Assembly: GCA_002498375.1 (NCBI GenBank) | Contig: DAHC01000014.1 | Coordinates: 101,136-142,293 of the forward strand | Direction of reading: 5' to 3' | Source of the DNA: Methanocorpusculum sp. UBA424 | GTDB lineage: Archaea > Halobacteriota > Methanomicrobia > Methanomicrobiales > Methanocorpusculaceae | DNA: 41,158 nt | In this document: positions 16,800 through 24,472 of the stretch, one piece after another | Layout of the letters: each line of letters starts with the position of its first letter | Numbering within the stretch: position 1 is the first letter of the stretch | Position numbers and translations under genes: made by a program | The notes under the pieces: model-generated | What the model saw: the letters and a program-made list of their open reading frames with translations, nothing else | Databases searched by the model: none | Told to the model about the DNA's origin: nothing

Positions 16800-18059
16800 A
16801 TGGCTGAATTAGTGTACGACGAGACCGGGCGGCTCCTCTTCACCGAGGAGATGAAACATGAATACACGATCATCATGCCCCAGATGCTGCCGGTGATGTT
16901 CCATCTTTTGAAGCGGATCATCGAACTCGAAGGATACAGAATCGAGATTCTGACATCTACCAACCGGGAGATCGTAGAGACCGGGCTGAAATATGTACAC
17001 AACGACACCTGCTACCCGGCCCTTCTCGTCATCGGCCAACTGATCGAAGCAGTCCAAAGCGGAAGATACGATCCGCACAAAGTGGCTCTTCTCATCAGCC
17101 AGACCGGAGGGGGGTGCCGGGCCTCAAACTACATCCACCTGCTCAGAAAAGCGCTCAAGAAAGCGGGATTAGAGTATATTCCGGTGATCTCGATCAACCT
17201 GTCGGGTCTTGAAAAGAATCCCGGGTTTAAGATCCCTTTCTCGGTCGGCCGCCGGATGGTCTACGGGATGATGTACGGCGATCTTCTGGTCCATCTCGGC
17301 AATCAATGCAGGCCGTATGAGTTGGAGAAGGGAGCGACCGATTCCCTGATTTCACAATGGACCGACGATCTTGTAGACCTTTTCGTTCACGGAAAAGGAA
17401 TGAGCCGCGGGCAAATGAAACGATATATGGAAAAGATAACCCGCGACTTTGCAGCGATTCCAAAAAGTACAGAAAAGAAGATCAGGGTCGGAATCGTCGG
17501 CGAGATCTATATCAAGTATGCTCCGCTTGGAAACAACAATCTCGAGGATTTTCTAACCAGCGAAGGCGTGGAAGTGATCGTGCCCGGGATCACCGACTTC
17601 ATGCTGTTCAAATTCAACAACCGCTCTGTGGATGTGGATCTGTACGGCGGAAGCAAACTGAAAAAATTCGCAATCGGTGTTGCCCAGAGATATATCGAGA
17701 GCTGCCAGAAGATCATGATCGGCGTGATAAAAGACGAGGGAACATTCCGCGCCATGGGGACCTTTGCCGATCTGCAGGAGCTCATCAAAGGATATCTCGG
17801 ATATGGGAACAAAATGGGAGAGGGATGGCTCCTCACCGCCGAAATGCTGGAACTTATTCACACCGGCACCCCAAACATCGTCTGTACCCAGCCGTTTGGC
17901 TGTCTGCCGAACCATGTGGTCGGGAAGGGCATGATGAGAAGACTGAAAGTGGATTTCCCTGACTCGAATATTGTCGCGGTTGATTATGATCCGGGGGCAA
18001 CCAGGATCAATCAGGAAAACCGGATCAAACTTATGCTGGCCAACGCTAAGCGGGAATGA
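16800..18059 (+). CDS. HgdB-like partner protein of the activase (COG3581-like)
   Basis: A 419-residue protein related to the 2-hydroxyacyl-CoA dehydratase D-component family. In many bacteria this region is, as I recall, the C-terminal part of one ~1400-residue activase fusion; here it is a separate gene one base downstream. Conserved cysteines sit in NDTCYPALL (Cys71), GGGCRASNY (Cys106), GNQCRPYE (Cys170) and CTQPFGCLPNH (Cys362, Cys368), suited to one or more [4Fe-4S] clusters. EIYIKYAPLGNNNLEDFL and VDYDPGATRINQENR are also typical of the group. No substrate-binding subunit pair lies nearby, so it may be the electron acceptor itself or a relay. No signal peptide; cytoplasmic. Confidence 0.85.
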   Translation: MAELVYDETGRLLFTEEMKHEYTIIMPQMLPVMFHLLKRIIELEGYRIEILTSTNREIVETGLKYVHNDTCYPALLVIGQLIEAVQSGRYDPHKVALLISQTGGGCRASNYIHLLRKALKKAGLEYIPVISINLSGLEKNPGFKIPFSVGRRMVYGMMYGDLLVHLGNQCRPYELEKGATDSLISQWTDDLVDLFVHGKGMSRGQMKRYMEKITRDFAAIPKSTEKKIRVGIVGEIYIKYAPLGNNNLEDFLTSEGVEVIVPGITDFMLFKFNNRSVDVDLYGGSKLKKFAIGVAQRYIESCQKIMIGVIKDEGTFRAMGTFADLQELIKGYLGYGNKMGEGWLLTAEMLELIHTGTPNIVCTQPFGCLPNHVVGKGMMRRLKVDFPDSNIVAVDYDPGATRINQENRIKLMLANAKRE

Positions 18060-18130
18060 TTCCAAAAATACCACATGTACAGTAAAACTGTAAAAAAGAG
18101 CAGACAGTGTAAGTTCTGAATGCAGGCGAG

Positions 18131-18163
18131 CTTATGTGAAACGGGGTGCCCGCCTCACATAAG
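18131..18163. terminator. Strong stem-loop downstream of the activase operon
   Basis: CTTATGTGA (18131-18139) pairs perfectly with TCACATAAG (18155-18163). Inside, CGGG (18142-18145) pairs with CCCG (18149-18152) across a 3-base loop, giving 13 bp with a small AA/CC internal loop. On the plus strand a T6 run follows about 14 bases later (18177-18182). It may end the activase transcript, the small minus-strand transcript, or both. A smaller hairpin (TTTCC/GGAAA, 18181-18194) lies between it and the small gene. Confidence 0.6.
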
Positions 18164-18203
18164 GGTATGTTCAACTATTTTTTCCTTCAGGAAAGAGGCC
18201 GCA

Positions 18204-18317
18204 TTACTTGCGGTTTCCTTTCTTTGAAGGTGCGTCGCGTGCTGGGGCTGCTTTCGGGGCTGCGTCTGATTTAACAGGTGCTGCGTCCTTTTTGCCTGCC
18301 ATAGGTTTGTTCTGCAT
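18204..18317 (-). CDS. Small basic Lys/Ala/Pro-rich protein, 37 residues
   Basis: A 37-codon gene reading MQNKPMAGKKDAAPVKSD at the start and APSKKGNRK at the end, closed by TAA. The strongest support is the ribosome-binding site GAGGTG, eight bases before the ATG (rc of 18326-18331), one of the best in the window. The protein is rich in Ala, Lys and Pro with alternating basic and acidic residues, has no hydrophobic segment or cysteine, and is probably disordered. A longer 66-codon frame on the same strand overlaps it but lacks a comparable site. I do not recognise the protein. An RNA- or DNA-binding role would suit its charge but is not shown. It sits downstream of a GC-rich, probably folded leader. 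Confidence 0.6.
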   Translation of the reverse strand: MQNKPMAGKKDAAPVKSDAAPKAAPARDAPSKKGNRK

Positions 18318-18530
18318 TTGGTTTTCACCTCGGTTTTTAGTGAGTGATTACGCAAATAGTCTGGCTACCTGTCGAGGGATAAATTTCCATGGCGAGACGA
18401 TTCCCGTCTTCCCGGCACCTCGTTTATCTCAATGACTGCAGCATTCAGGGGCTGGTCAGACCCCCTATCCGGCTCCCCGGTGTAAGTTAACCCACGTCGC
18501 CTCAATCCTGTGGAACTTCCTATTTTTCAT
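18318..18530 (-). ncRNA. Putative structured leader RNA or stand-alone small RNA
   Basis: About 210 bases upstream of the small gene are GC-richer than the flanks and rich in potential helices. Plus-strand coordinates of pairing arms: CCGG/CCGG with loop CTCC (18469-18480); AGGGG/CCCCT (18447-18451 with 18462-18466), with GGTC/GACC possible inside; AGACG/CGTCT with a 5-base loop (18395-18409); a long-range GGCGA/TCGCC pair (18391-18395 with 18497-18501); and CCAC/GTGG (18492-18513). A weak TATA-like GTATTTACA (minus strand, about 18545-18553) could place a transcript start near 18530. I could not match it to SRP RNA, RNase P RNA, a cobalamin riboswitch or a tRNA. The remaining 18531-18720 shows only a short GGGC/GCCC hairpin near 18669-18681. 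Confidence 0.45.
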
Positions 18531-18720
18531 GTTGATTTCTCACTGTAAATACTTTTGCGAAGGGAACGAATGAAATCCGGCAAATTCGATAAAAAACGCC
18601 GTATATGAGGAGTTTTAGAGGAGAGCAGCAAGAGCGCGGGCACTAGGAAACGTTAATCATATGCGCGCCGGGCATCGCCCGCAAAATCCTTAAAATCCAA
18701 TGCGGGGCATCCAACACGCA

Positions 18721-19566
18721 TTAAAATATCATATACACCAATGTTGGAAACAAAAGGAGATATCCGACCCCGAACAGGAGGAAAATCCACTCGGCAAATA
18801 CCAGAGGTTTCTTTGAAAAATGCATCGCCGAGTCGGCCGCATATCCCCGGCAGCACATCGAAACATAGGTTCGTTCTCCCTGATCTATGGCACGGATAAA
18901 TAAGGATCCTGCCGCATTGCCGATCACGCGAAGCCGATACGCAAGAGGAAGATGACGATCGGACCAGGTGAAACATTTACAGGCAAATGCCGATTGGATC
19001 TTCTGAAAGATCAATGCGAAGACGAAGATATAACGGACAGTGAGACTCATGACCGTGATGAAGAGTTTTGGAATATGGAGGCGGGATGCCGCCTCGATCA
19101 TTCCCTGCATAGTTGTTGTGGCCGAAAGAAGAATGATGAACGAGAGGGAAATGACGAATTTGGCAAAAAGCGAGCATCCGAAGATGAGCGACTCCCAGTA
19201 CATAGTCACGCCCAGCGGGAATGAGAAGAGAACATGATAGAGATCATAGTACGGGTTTCCAAAGAAGGGCTGGAGAATGATGAAGAACAACCCAAACGGC
19301 ATGATAAGAACAAGCCTGACCAGATAATATCTGATTGAAGCCCCGGACATAAGGTAGAGACACCAAAACAGCATGTAGATCACGAGAAGAGCAAAGACCT
19401 GGGGCCAGGGAATGATCTGATCGCCTATTCTGACGTAGGGCAGAATGATCGTCACCAGTAATCCCAGAAGACAAAGGATGAGTTTGACTCTTCCATCCGT
19501 GGAATGGACCGGGCTTTTCCGGTATGCCTCGTGTTCGATATCAAAGAGTTCGTCTATGAGCGTCAT
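18721..19566 (-). CDS. cbiQ: Energy-coupling-factor transporter transmembrane protein CbiQ
   Basis: A 281-residue membrane protein of the CbiQ/EcfT family, the T component that joins ATPase dimers to a substrate-binding S subunit in cobalt, nickel or vitamin transporters. It has about six hydrophobic segments and the cytoplasmic coupling region with the Ala-Arg-Gly-like motif, here CCRGYAADSAM, near residue 240; FVFALIFQKIQSAF is also typical. The start overlaps the cbiO stop (ATGA). No cbiM or cbiN is adjacent, so the specificity subunit must be encoded elsewhere or be shared. Confidence 0.85.
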   Translation of the reverse strand: MTLIDELFDIEHEAYRKSPVHSTDGRVKLILCLLGLLVTIILPYVRIGDQIIPWPQVFALLVIYMLFWCLYLMSGASIRYYLVRLVLIMPFGLFFIILQPFFGNPYYDLYHVLFSFPLGVTMYWESLIFGCSLFAKFVISLSFIILLSATTTMQGMIEAASRLHIPKLFITVMSLTVRYIFVFALIFQKIQSAFACKCFTWSDRHLPLAYRLRVIGNAAGSLFIRAIDQGERTYVSMCCRGYAADSAMHFSKKPLVFAEWIFLLFGVGYLLLFPTLVYMIF

Positions 19567-20495
19567 TCTTGGTGAAGATGGGGATGAGGATGGATGTGCT
19601 GGTGATCACTCATATGTTCCAATTCGGAATGGACAGGAATCTCCTTTTTTTCCCGGGGAAGAGGCTCCTTTCCAAATGCTTTCATGAAGGAATCTTCAGC
19701 ATCCTGATATGTGTAAGCTGATTCGACGTTGATTCCCTGGGCCTGAAGAGCCCTGATGAGTCTTGGAAGAGCCGGAAGTTCCAGGTGGGCGCGTGCGAGC
19801 AGGTCATCCTGAAGGAATATCTCCTGCGGGGTCCCGTATCCGGTTATCTCGCCTTTTTCCATGACATAGACCGAGTCCGCCATCTCCGGGACCAGCTCAA
19901 CCTGGTGCGTGGAGTAGATAACCGTGAATCCGTATGTTTCCGGAAGAGCGTTCAGGAATCCGAAAAGCTCTTTGACCCCCTGAGGATCCAGACCGGCGGT
20001 CGGTTCATCGAGAATAAGGACCTGGGGTTCCATGGCAAGAACTCCTGCAATGGCCACACGCTTTTTTTCACCGCCGGAAAGGTGGTGAGGGGCCCGGTCG
20101 CGCAGATCTTCGAGACCGAGCATATGGATGACGGAATCAACGCGGTGCGCAATCGTTTCCTCGTCAAGCCCGAGATTGCAGGGACCAAAAGCGATGTCCT
20201 GTTCAACGGTTGTTGAAAATACCTGATCATCCGGATTTTGAAAAACGAGACCGACAAACTTCCGCACCTCATGGATGTTTGCTTTGGTGATAGGCTCGCC
20301 CCGAATCAAAACCGATCCCGATTTCGGTTTGAGAATGCCGTTCAAATGGCGAAAAAGCGTACTCTTTCCGGCTCCGTTTGGCCCGAGAACCGCGATCCGC
20401 TGTTTTCTTCCGGCAATGAAGTTGATATTGTTTAATACCGGCTCTTTGGATGTGCTGTATGAATAACAGAGGTCCCGGGTTTCAATGAGGTGCAT
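19563..20495 (-). CDS. cbiO: Cobalt/nickel ECF transporter ATPase CbiO with His-rich tail
   Basis: A 310-residue ATPase. Walker A is GPNGAGKST, the Q-loop is VFQNPDDQVFS, the signature is LSGGEKKRVAIA, and Walker B is LILDEPTAGLD. The order matches the CbiO/EcfA family. The C-terminus ends in a histidine-rich stretch (HQHIHPHPHLHQE), as seen in some nickel and cobalt handling proteins, which supports a metal rather than a vitamin as substrate. It couples to cbiQ by ATGA. A TATA-like CTTTATG or ATACATAAAT lies within ~35 bp upstream on the minus strand. Confidence 0.88.
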   Translation of the reverse strand: MHLIETRDLCYSYSTSKEPVLNNINFIAGRKQRIAVLGPNGAGKSTLFRHLNGILKPKSGSVLIRGEPITKANIHEVRKFVGLVFQNPDDQVFSTTVEQDIAFGPCNLGLDEETIAHRVDSVIHMLGLEDLRDRAPHHLSGGEKKRVAIAGVLAMEPQVLILDEPTAGLDPQGVKELFGFLNALPETYGFTVIYSTHQVELVPEMADSVYVMEKGEITGYGTPQEIFLQDDLLARAHLELPALPRLIRALQAQGINVESAYTYQDAEDSFMKAFGKEPLPREKKEIPVHSELEHMSDHQHIHPHPHLHQE

Positions 20496-20623
20496 TGTAA
20501 TGATTTATGTATGCTTTGAGGACATAAAGATGGTAGCATTGGTATTACGGAAGACGGGAGATAAACAGGCCAAAACTCCCTGCCGGAGATTCTAAACTTC
20601 AGATCGGGAATGCACGAAATGGA

Positions 20624-21769
20624 TTACCCGAACATCGATCTAAGAACTCCTTTGACCCCGACTCTGCCGAATGTTCCATATAAAGAGGGCTTCATCATAA
20701 GCCTCTTCAGCAGATCGGAAGGCCGATCCATATCCCCATAATGAACGATCAGATCGAGGATCTCCGGAGTGTTCATCGCATCGATCGCCGCATCGATATC
20801 TCCGGGATCCAGATTCCGGCGGAACTCGAGAGCTTTCAGACCCATATCAAGTTCACGACCGAAATCACTGCGCCAGAGTGTTTCATATGCTGAAAGAAAT
20901 GCATCCGTCGTGTCTCCGGTCTCCGCAGATTTGACTGCGGTCTCGGCGGCAAGCCGGGCAGAGCGGATCCCTGTATAGACCCCGCCGCCGGATGTCGGTT
21001 TTGGAAAACCTGCGGCATCGCCGACAAGCATGCAGCCCGACCCAAACGTTTTACCCCGGATCCCGATTGGGATCGTACCCGTTACCGAGTGGAGGGTGCT
21101 TTCTGGAAACCGGGCGAGGAATGCTGCAAAAAGGTCAGGTACGTTTTTCATTCCGCAAAGACCCACGCGGGCTCTTTTCTCCGACAGGGGAATGACCCAG
21201 GCAAAAAAATCGGGAGCGGCATTTGGATGAAGTTCGACAAGCGAAGGATCACCGTTCCACGGAACTTCGGCCTGGATCCCTGAATAAATATAGGGTGACG
21301 GCGGGATCCCAAGGCTCCGGGCAGCAACGCTCCGCGGACCGTCTGCTGCAATCAGAATAGTATAGGGGATTTCCTCCCCGCCGGCAGTATGAATGATTTT
21401 TTTTCCCGGATTGATCTTTGTGACGCATGTCTTGAGAGAAAATTCAGCGCCGGCCTCCGCCGCACGGACGGCGATCTCGTGATCAAGCCTGCCTCTGTCA
21501 ACAACATAGGCCTTCGTCGTTTTTGCATCGAAAGAAAGGGAGTGGCCGTCCGAGCCGCAGATTTTCGCTCCGCGGACCGTATTATACACGGACCGGTCCG
21601 ACACTTCGCACTCGGCAAAGGCATTATTCGAAAGGAGACCGGCACACTGGACAGGATACCCTATAAAGGCATGTTCCTCAAGAACCCGCGTGGAAAGACC
21701 TGCTTTGGCACATATTCGTGCGGCGGTCGAGCCGGCAGGTCCGCCGCCTATGACGATGACATCAGACAC
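20624..21769 (-). CDS. Geranylgeranyl reductase family flavoprotein
   Basis: A 381-residue FAD-dependent oxidoreductase. The N-terminal dinucleotide fold VIVIGGGPAGSTAARICAKA is followed by the family motif YPVQCAGLLS, in which the cysteine is characteristic, and a second FAD-contact motif GCMLVGDAAGFPKPTSGGGVYTG. These features match archaeal digeranylgeranylglycerophospholipid reductases that saturate the isoprenoid chains of membrane lipids. Several paralogues usually occur per methanogen, so the exact substrate is open. The gene appears monocistronic, with about 128 bp to the cbiO start. Confidence 0.88.
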   Translation of the reverse strand: MSDVIVIGGGPAGSTAARICAKAGLSTRVLEEHAFIGYPVQCAGLLSNNAFAECEVSDRSVYNTVRGAKICGSDGHSLSFDAKTTKAYVVDRGRLDHEIAVRAAEAGAEFSLKTCVTKINPGKKIIHTAGGEEIPYTILIAADGPRSVAARSLGIPPSPYIYSGIQAEVPWNGDPSLVELHPNAAPDFFAWVIPLSEKRARVGLCGMKNVPDLFAAFLARFPESTLHSVTGTIPIGIRGKTFGSGCMLVGDAAGFPKPTSGGGVYTGIRSARLAAETAVKSAETGDTTDAFLSAYETLWRSDFGRELDMGLKALEFRRNLDPGDIDAAIDAMNTPEILDLIVHYGDMDRPSDLLKRLMMKPSLYGTFGRVGVKGVLRSMFG

Positions 21770-21911
21770 GTATGATTCTGTTGGTCATACAAAAATAAAA
21801 ATAAGAGGGCCTTAAGGCAGAGGTTTAGAGGGGAGACGATCGATAGATGCGCGGAAAGATCCTGCGAGGATAAAATATTGCGGAAAATGATTTTCGGTTT
21901 TAAATAAACAG

Positions 21912-21984
21912 TGCTGATATGGGGATTCGAACCCCAGTCGCCGGCGTGAGAGGCCGGCATGATTGGCCACTACACTATATCAGC
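21912..21984 (-). tRNA. tRNA-Glu (anticodon CTC)
   Basis: A full cloverleaf of 73 nt. The acceptor stem is GCTGATA/TATCAGC, the D-arm contains GTGTAGTGGCCAATCAT as in tRNA-Glu, the anticodon stem CCGGC/GCCGG encloses loop CTCTCAC with anticodon CTC, and the T-arm is TGGGG-TTCGAAT-CCCCA. The discriminator base is A. CCA is not encoded. It reads GAG codons. Confidence 0.95.
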
Positions 21985-22016
21985 AGACAAAAGTGCGTAA
22001 TAAGATTGACAGCAGG

Positions 22017-22027
22017 AATATTTATAG
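22017..22027 (-). promoter_or_regulatory. TATA box of the tRNA-Glu gene
   Basis: On the minus strand CTATAAATATT lies about 33-43 bp before the first base of the tRNA, which would allow a short 5' leader to be trimmed by RNase P. It is one of the clearest archaeal TATA boxes in the window. Confidence 0.6.
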
Positions 22028-22118
22028 ATGACGAAGTTGGATAGAACTGATAAGGGAAGAAGAGGATTATACGTCTGCATATCTTCATCATATCCCACTA
22101 CCAATAAATATAGACACT

Positions 22119-23231
22119 ATGGGACTCGAAGAAGATATTCGTGCAATTGAGGACGAGATAAAAAATACCAAATACAACAAAGCCACCTCGCAGCACATCG
22201 GGCGTCTGAAAGCGAAACTCGCAAAAATAAAAGACGACATGGTCATGCGGGCAATCAAGTCCGTAGGCGGGGGAGAGGGATTTTCGGTAAAAAAATCAGG
22301 GGACGGGACAATCGTTCTTGTCGGATTCCCATCGGTTGGTAAGTCCACGCTTTTGAACAAACTTACCGGCGCGCAGAGTGAAACCGCGGCCTATGCCTTC
22401 ACCACACTCACCGTTGTACCGGGACTGATGGAATACAAAGGCGCAAAGATCCAGATCCTGGATATCCCGGGACTGATCGCCGGCGCCGCAATGGGGAAAG
22501 GCAGAGGAAAGGAAGTTATTGCGGTCGTTCGAACCGCAGACCTTATCGTTATTCTTGGGGACGTGTTCAATGCCGTGCATGTAGACGTGCTGATGCGCGA
22601 ACTTTACGACTCAGGCATTCGGATCAACAGACCGAAGCCGGATATCACCATCAAAAAGACAGGGGGGGGAGGTATCAGACTGAACAGGGTCGGTGCCGTA
22701 AAACTTGGACTTGAGGAAGTCCGCGCGATTCTTGCTGAAAATAAAATCATGAACGCCGATGTTCTGATCCGCGGAAGCAACGTGACGCAGGATGATCTGG
22801 TGGATGCAATGCAGGGAAACAGGCTTTATATCCCGGCATTCATTGCCATCAACAAAGTCGATCTGATCAGTGAGGAACAGCGCAAAGAAGTCGAAGAGCA
22901 TATGCGGGAAAAGTACGGTGTTGATCCGATCATGATCTCCGCACATAAGGGCTACCACATCCAGGAGTTACAGGATGCGATCTACGAACATCTCGGATTC
23001 GTCAGGATCTACATGAAACCGTACGGCGAAGATGCAGATATGGATGAGCCGATGATCATGCGTAAAGGAAGCACTATCGAGGATATCTGCCAAAGACTTC
23101 ACCGTGATTTCGTTGATCAGTTCAGATATGCGAAGATCTGGGGAACCTCAGTCAAACATGACGCTGCCAAGGTAGGTCTGAAGCATGTTGTCGCGGATAA
23201 CGATATCGTAACGATCGTTACGAAGTTGTAA
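22119..23231 (+). CDS. DRG/Obg-family GTPase with TGS domain
   Basis: A 370-residue GTPase of the developmentally regulated GTP-binding family, universal in archaea and eukaryotes and associated with ribosomes. A helical N-terminus (IRAIEDEIKNTKYNKATSQH) is followed by G1 GFPSVGKST, G2/switch region AAYAFTTLTVVPG, G3 DIPGLIAGA, and G4 NKVD. The TGS domain (RIYMKPYGEDADMDEPMIM ... DNDIVTIVTKL) ends the protein. Length is typical. Its 3' end overlaps the opposing gene tail by 14 bp. Confidence 0.95.
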   Translation: MGLEEDIRAIEDEIKNTKYNKATSQHIGRLKAKLAKIKDDMVMRAIKSVGGGEGFSVKKSGDGTIVLVGFPSVGKSTLLNKLTGAQSETAAYAFTTLTVVPGLMEYKGAKIQILDIPGLIAGAAMGKGRGKEVIAVVRTADLIVILGDVFNAVHVDVLMRELYDSGIRINRPKPDITIKKTGGGGIRLNRVGAVKLGLEEVRAILAENKIMNADVLIRGSNVTQDDLVDAMQGNRLYIPAFIAINKVDLISEEQRKEVEEHMREKYGVDPIMISAHKGYHIQELQDAIYEHLGFVRIYMKPYGEDADMDEPMIMRKGSTIEDICQRLHRDFVDQFRYAKIWGTSVKHDAAKVGLKHVVADNDIVTIVTKL

Positions 23232-24060
23232 TCAGCGCACGCAGATCCTGCAGTTCATGAACGGCGGCCCTAAGGCCTTCGAGCAGCAGCGGGAGGTTGG
23301 CCGCTGTGAGAGAGACGAGTGAAGCTGCAAAAGCCGCATTCTCAACTATTCCGGGCCGCATCTTTCGCGCAGCAAGAATCCTTCTGACAAGAAGGAGGAG
23401 AAGAGCCGACATGAAGGCAGAGGTCAAAAGAGAGAACAGCAGTCTGAAAAGGCGTTTGACCGGACCATCCAGCATCTCCGGAATTTTTTCCTCCGACTGA
23501 CCCTCATCTCCGTAGAGATATGCAGCACCGGTGATGAGATAGGGCGCCGCGGCCGAAGCGAACATATCATAGGCCCCATCCTCCGAAAAAATCACTTCGG
23601 AGACTGTTTTCTGCCCGACAAGAACATCTGTCAGGGTCTTCAGGAGGGAAATATCATTTTCCGGATCCTTGGAGATTTCATCCGGCGCAGTGTAGATCGT
23701 CTGCAGGATCTCAACGATCTCCTCCGTCGAAAGAGAGGAAGCGGACTTTTCAGCAAAATCATCGCCAAGTGAGACAGGAATACCCGTTATCGCGAGGATC
23801 GGTTCGAAGTTTTCCGGCAGAAAACCGGCACTCTCGGCGACCCGCCGCAGGACCACGGCAAAACGGCCGTCCAGAACATCAATATCGGCCTGAGGGATCT
23901 CAGACAGAGTATCTGACCCGACGTCACACAAAAGAGACACGGCCGTTTCAAGCGAAGCGAGCGCAGCATCGGTATTTCCTTCATGAAGATCTTCCTCTGC
24001 AGTATCAAGTAAAGCGTTGATCGATGAAAAACGGTCCGGGAACGTATCCTCAGAAGACAT
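23218..24060 (-). CDS. Membrane protein of unknown function
   Basis: A 280-residue protein I do not recognise. Residues 1-~195 are acidic and mostly helical, with no cysteine-based motif beyond one Cys; the opening (INALLDTAEEDLHEGNTDAALASLETAVSLL) resembles a TPR-like helix pair. Two hydrophobic segments follow at about 205-228 (LLFSLLTSAFMSALLLLLV) and 240-262 (AAFAASLVSLTAANLPLLL), separated by a basic hinge RRILAARKMR. The protein is therefore probably tail-anchored, with a large cytoplasmic domain. Its last codons overlap those of the DRG gene on the other strand, so both genes share 14 bp. A TATA-like TTTTATAG lies ~45 bp upstream. Confidence 0.65.
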   Translation of the reverse strand: MSSEDTFPDRFSSINALLDTAEEDLHEGNTDAALASLETAVSLLCDVGSDTLSEIPQADIDVLDGRFAVVLRRVAESAGFLPENFEPILAITGIPVSLGDDFAEKSASSLSTEEIVEILQTIYTAPDEISKDPENDISLLKTLTDVLVGQKTVSEVIFSEDGAYDMFASAAAPYLITGAAYLYGDEGQSEEKIPEMLDGPVKRLFRLLFSLLTSAFMSALLLLLVRRILAARKMRPGIVENAAFAASLVSLTAANLPLLLEGLRAAVHELQDLRALITTS

Positions 24061-24266
24061 GGATACAATAATGTATGCGAATTAACGTGATAAAGGATTA
24101 CCAAGACTATAAAACAGAATTATTCAGACATCGATCATTTCACTTCATTCCTGAAGTTGAATCCAACCCTTGCAGCTTTTTCACGTTTTTTGGCAGTTCA
24201 CCTCCGTAAACTGTCTTACAAAAATAAATAGATTTATAATGATATAAAGATGTTGGTCAAAAATCC

Positions 24267-24275
24267 AAAAAAAAA
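24267..24275 (-). terminator. Poly-T terminator of tRNA-Arg
   Basis: On the minus strand nine consecutive T residues begin eight bases beyond the tRNA 3' end, followed by a second T5 run. Oligo-T alone is a known archaeal termination signal. Confidence 0.6.
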
Positions 24276-24282
24276 CGTCATA

Positions 24283-24357
24283 CGGGCCTGGAGGGATTCG
24301 AACCCCCGACATTCGGGTTAGAAGCCCGACGCTATATCCTGGCTAAGCCACAAGCCC
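24283..24357 (-). tRNA. tRNA-Arg (anticodon TCT)
   Basis: A 75-nt cloverleaf. The acceptor stem is GGGCTTG/CAGGCCC with one G-U pair, the anticodon stem TCGGG/CCCGA encloses loop CTTCTAA with anticodon TCT, and the T-arm is GGGGG-TTCGAAT-CCCTC. The discriminator is G and CCA is not encoded. It reads AGA (and possibly AGG) codons. The surrounding stretch from 24061 to 24472 holds nothing else that I can support. Confidence 0.93.
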
Positions 24358-24472
24358 ACGTTGGTAACGCCTTAACCTATTCGTTTTTCACAAAGATAAA
24401 CTCTTCCAAAACTTTCCAACGGAGAGCACATTTTTTTCGATCAACACTGAGAGAAATGAAACGGGAAAAGAA

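Noticed and set aside
18155..18355. A 66-codon minus-strand frame overlapping the small gene
   Set aside because: It lacks a well-placed ribosome-binding site; the overlapping 37-codon frame has GAGGTG at the right spacing and its ATG is the one positioned for it.
18318..18530. Known RNA families for the leader: SRP RNA, RNase P RNA, cobalamin riboswitch
   Set aside because: The SRP S-domain tetraloop region, the RNase P GAGGAAAGTCC/ACAGAAA motifs and the B12 box GCCACTG are not present in either orientation.
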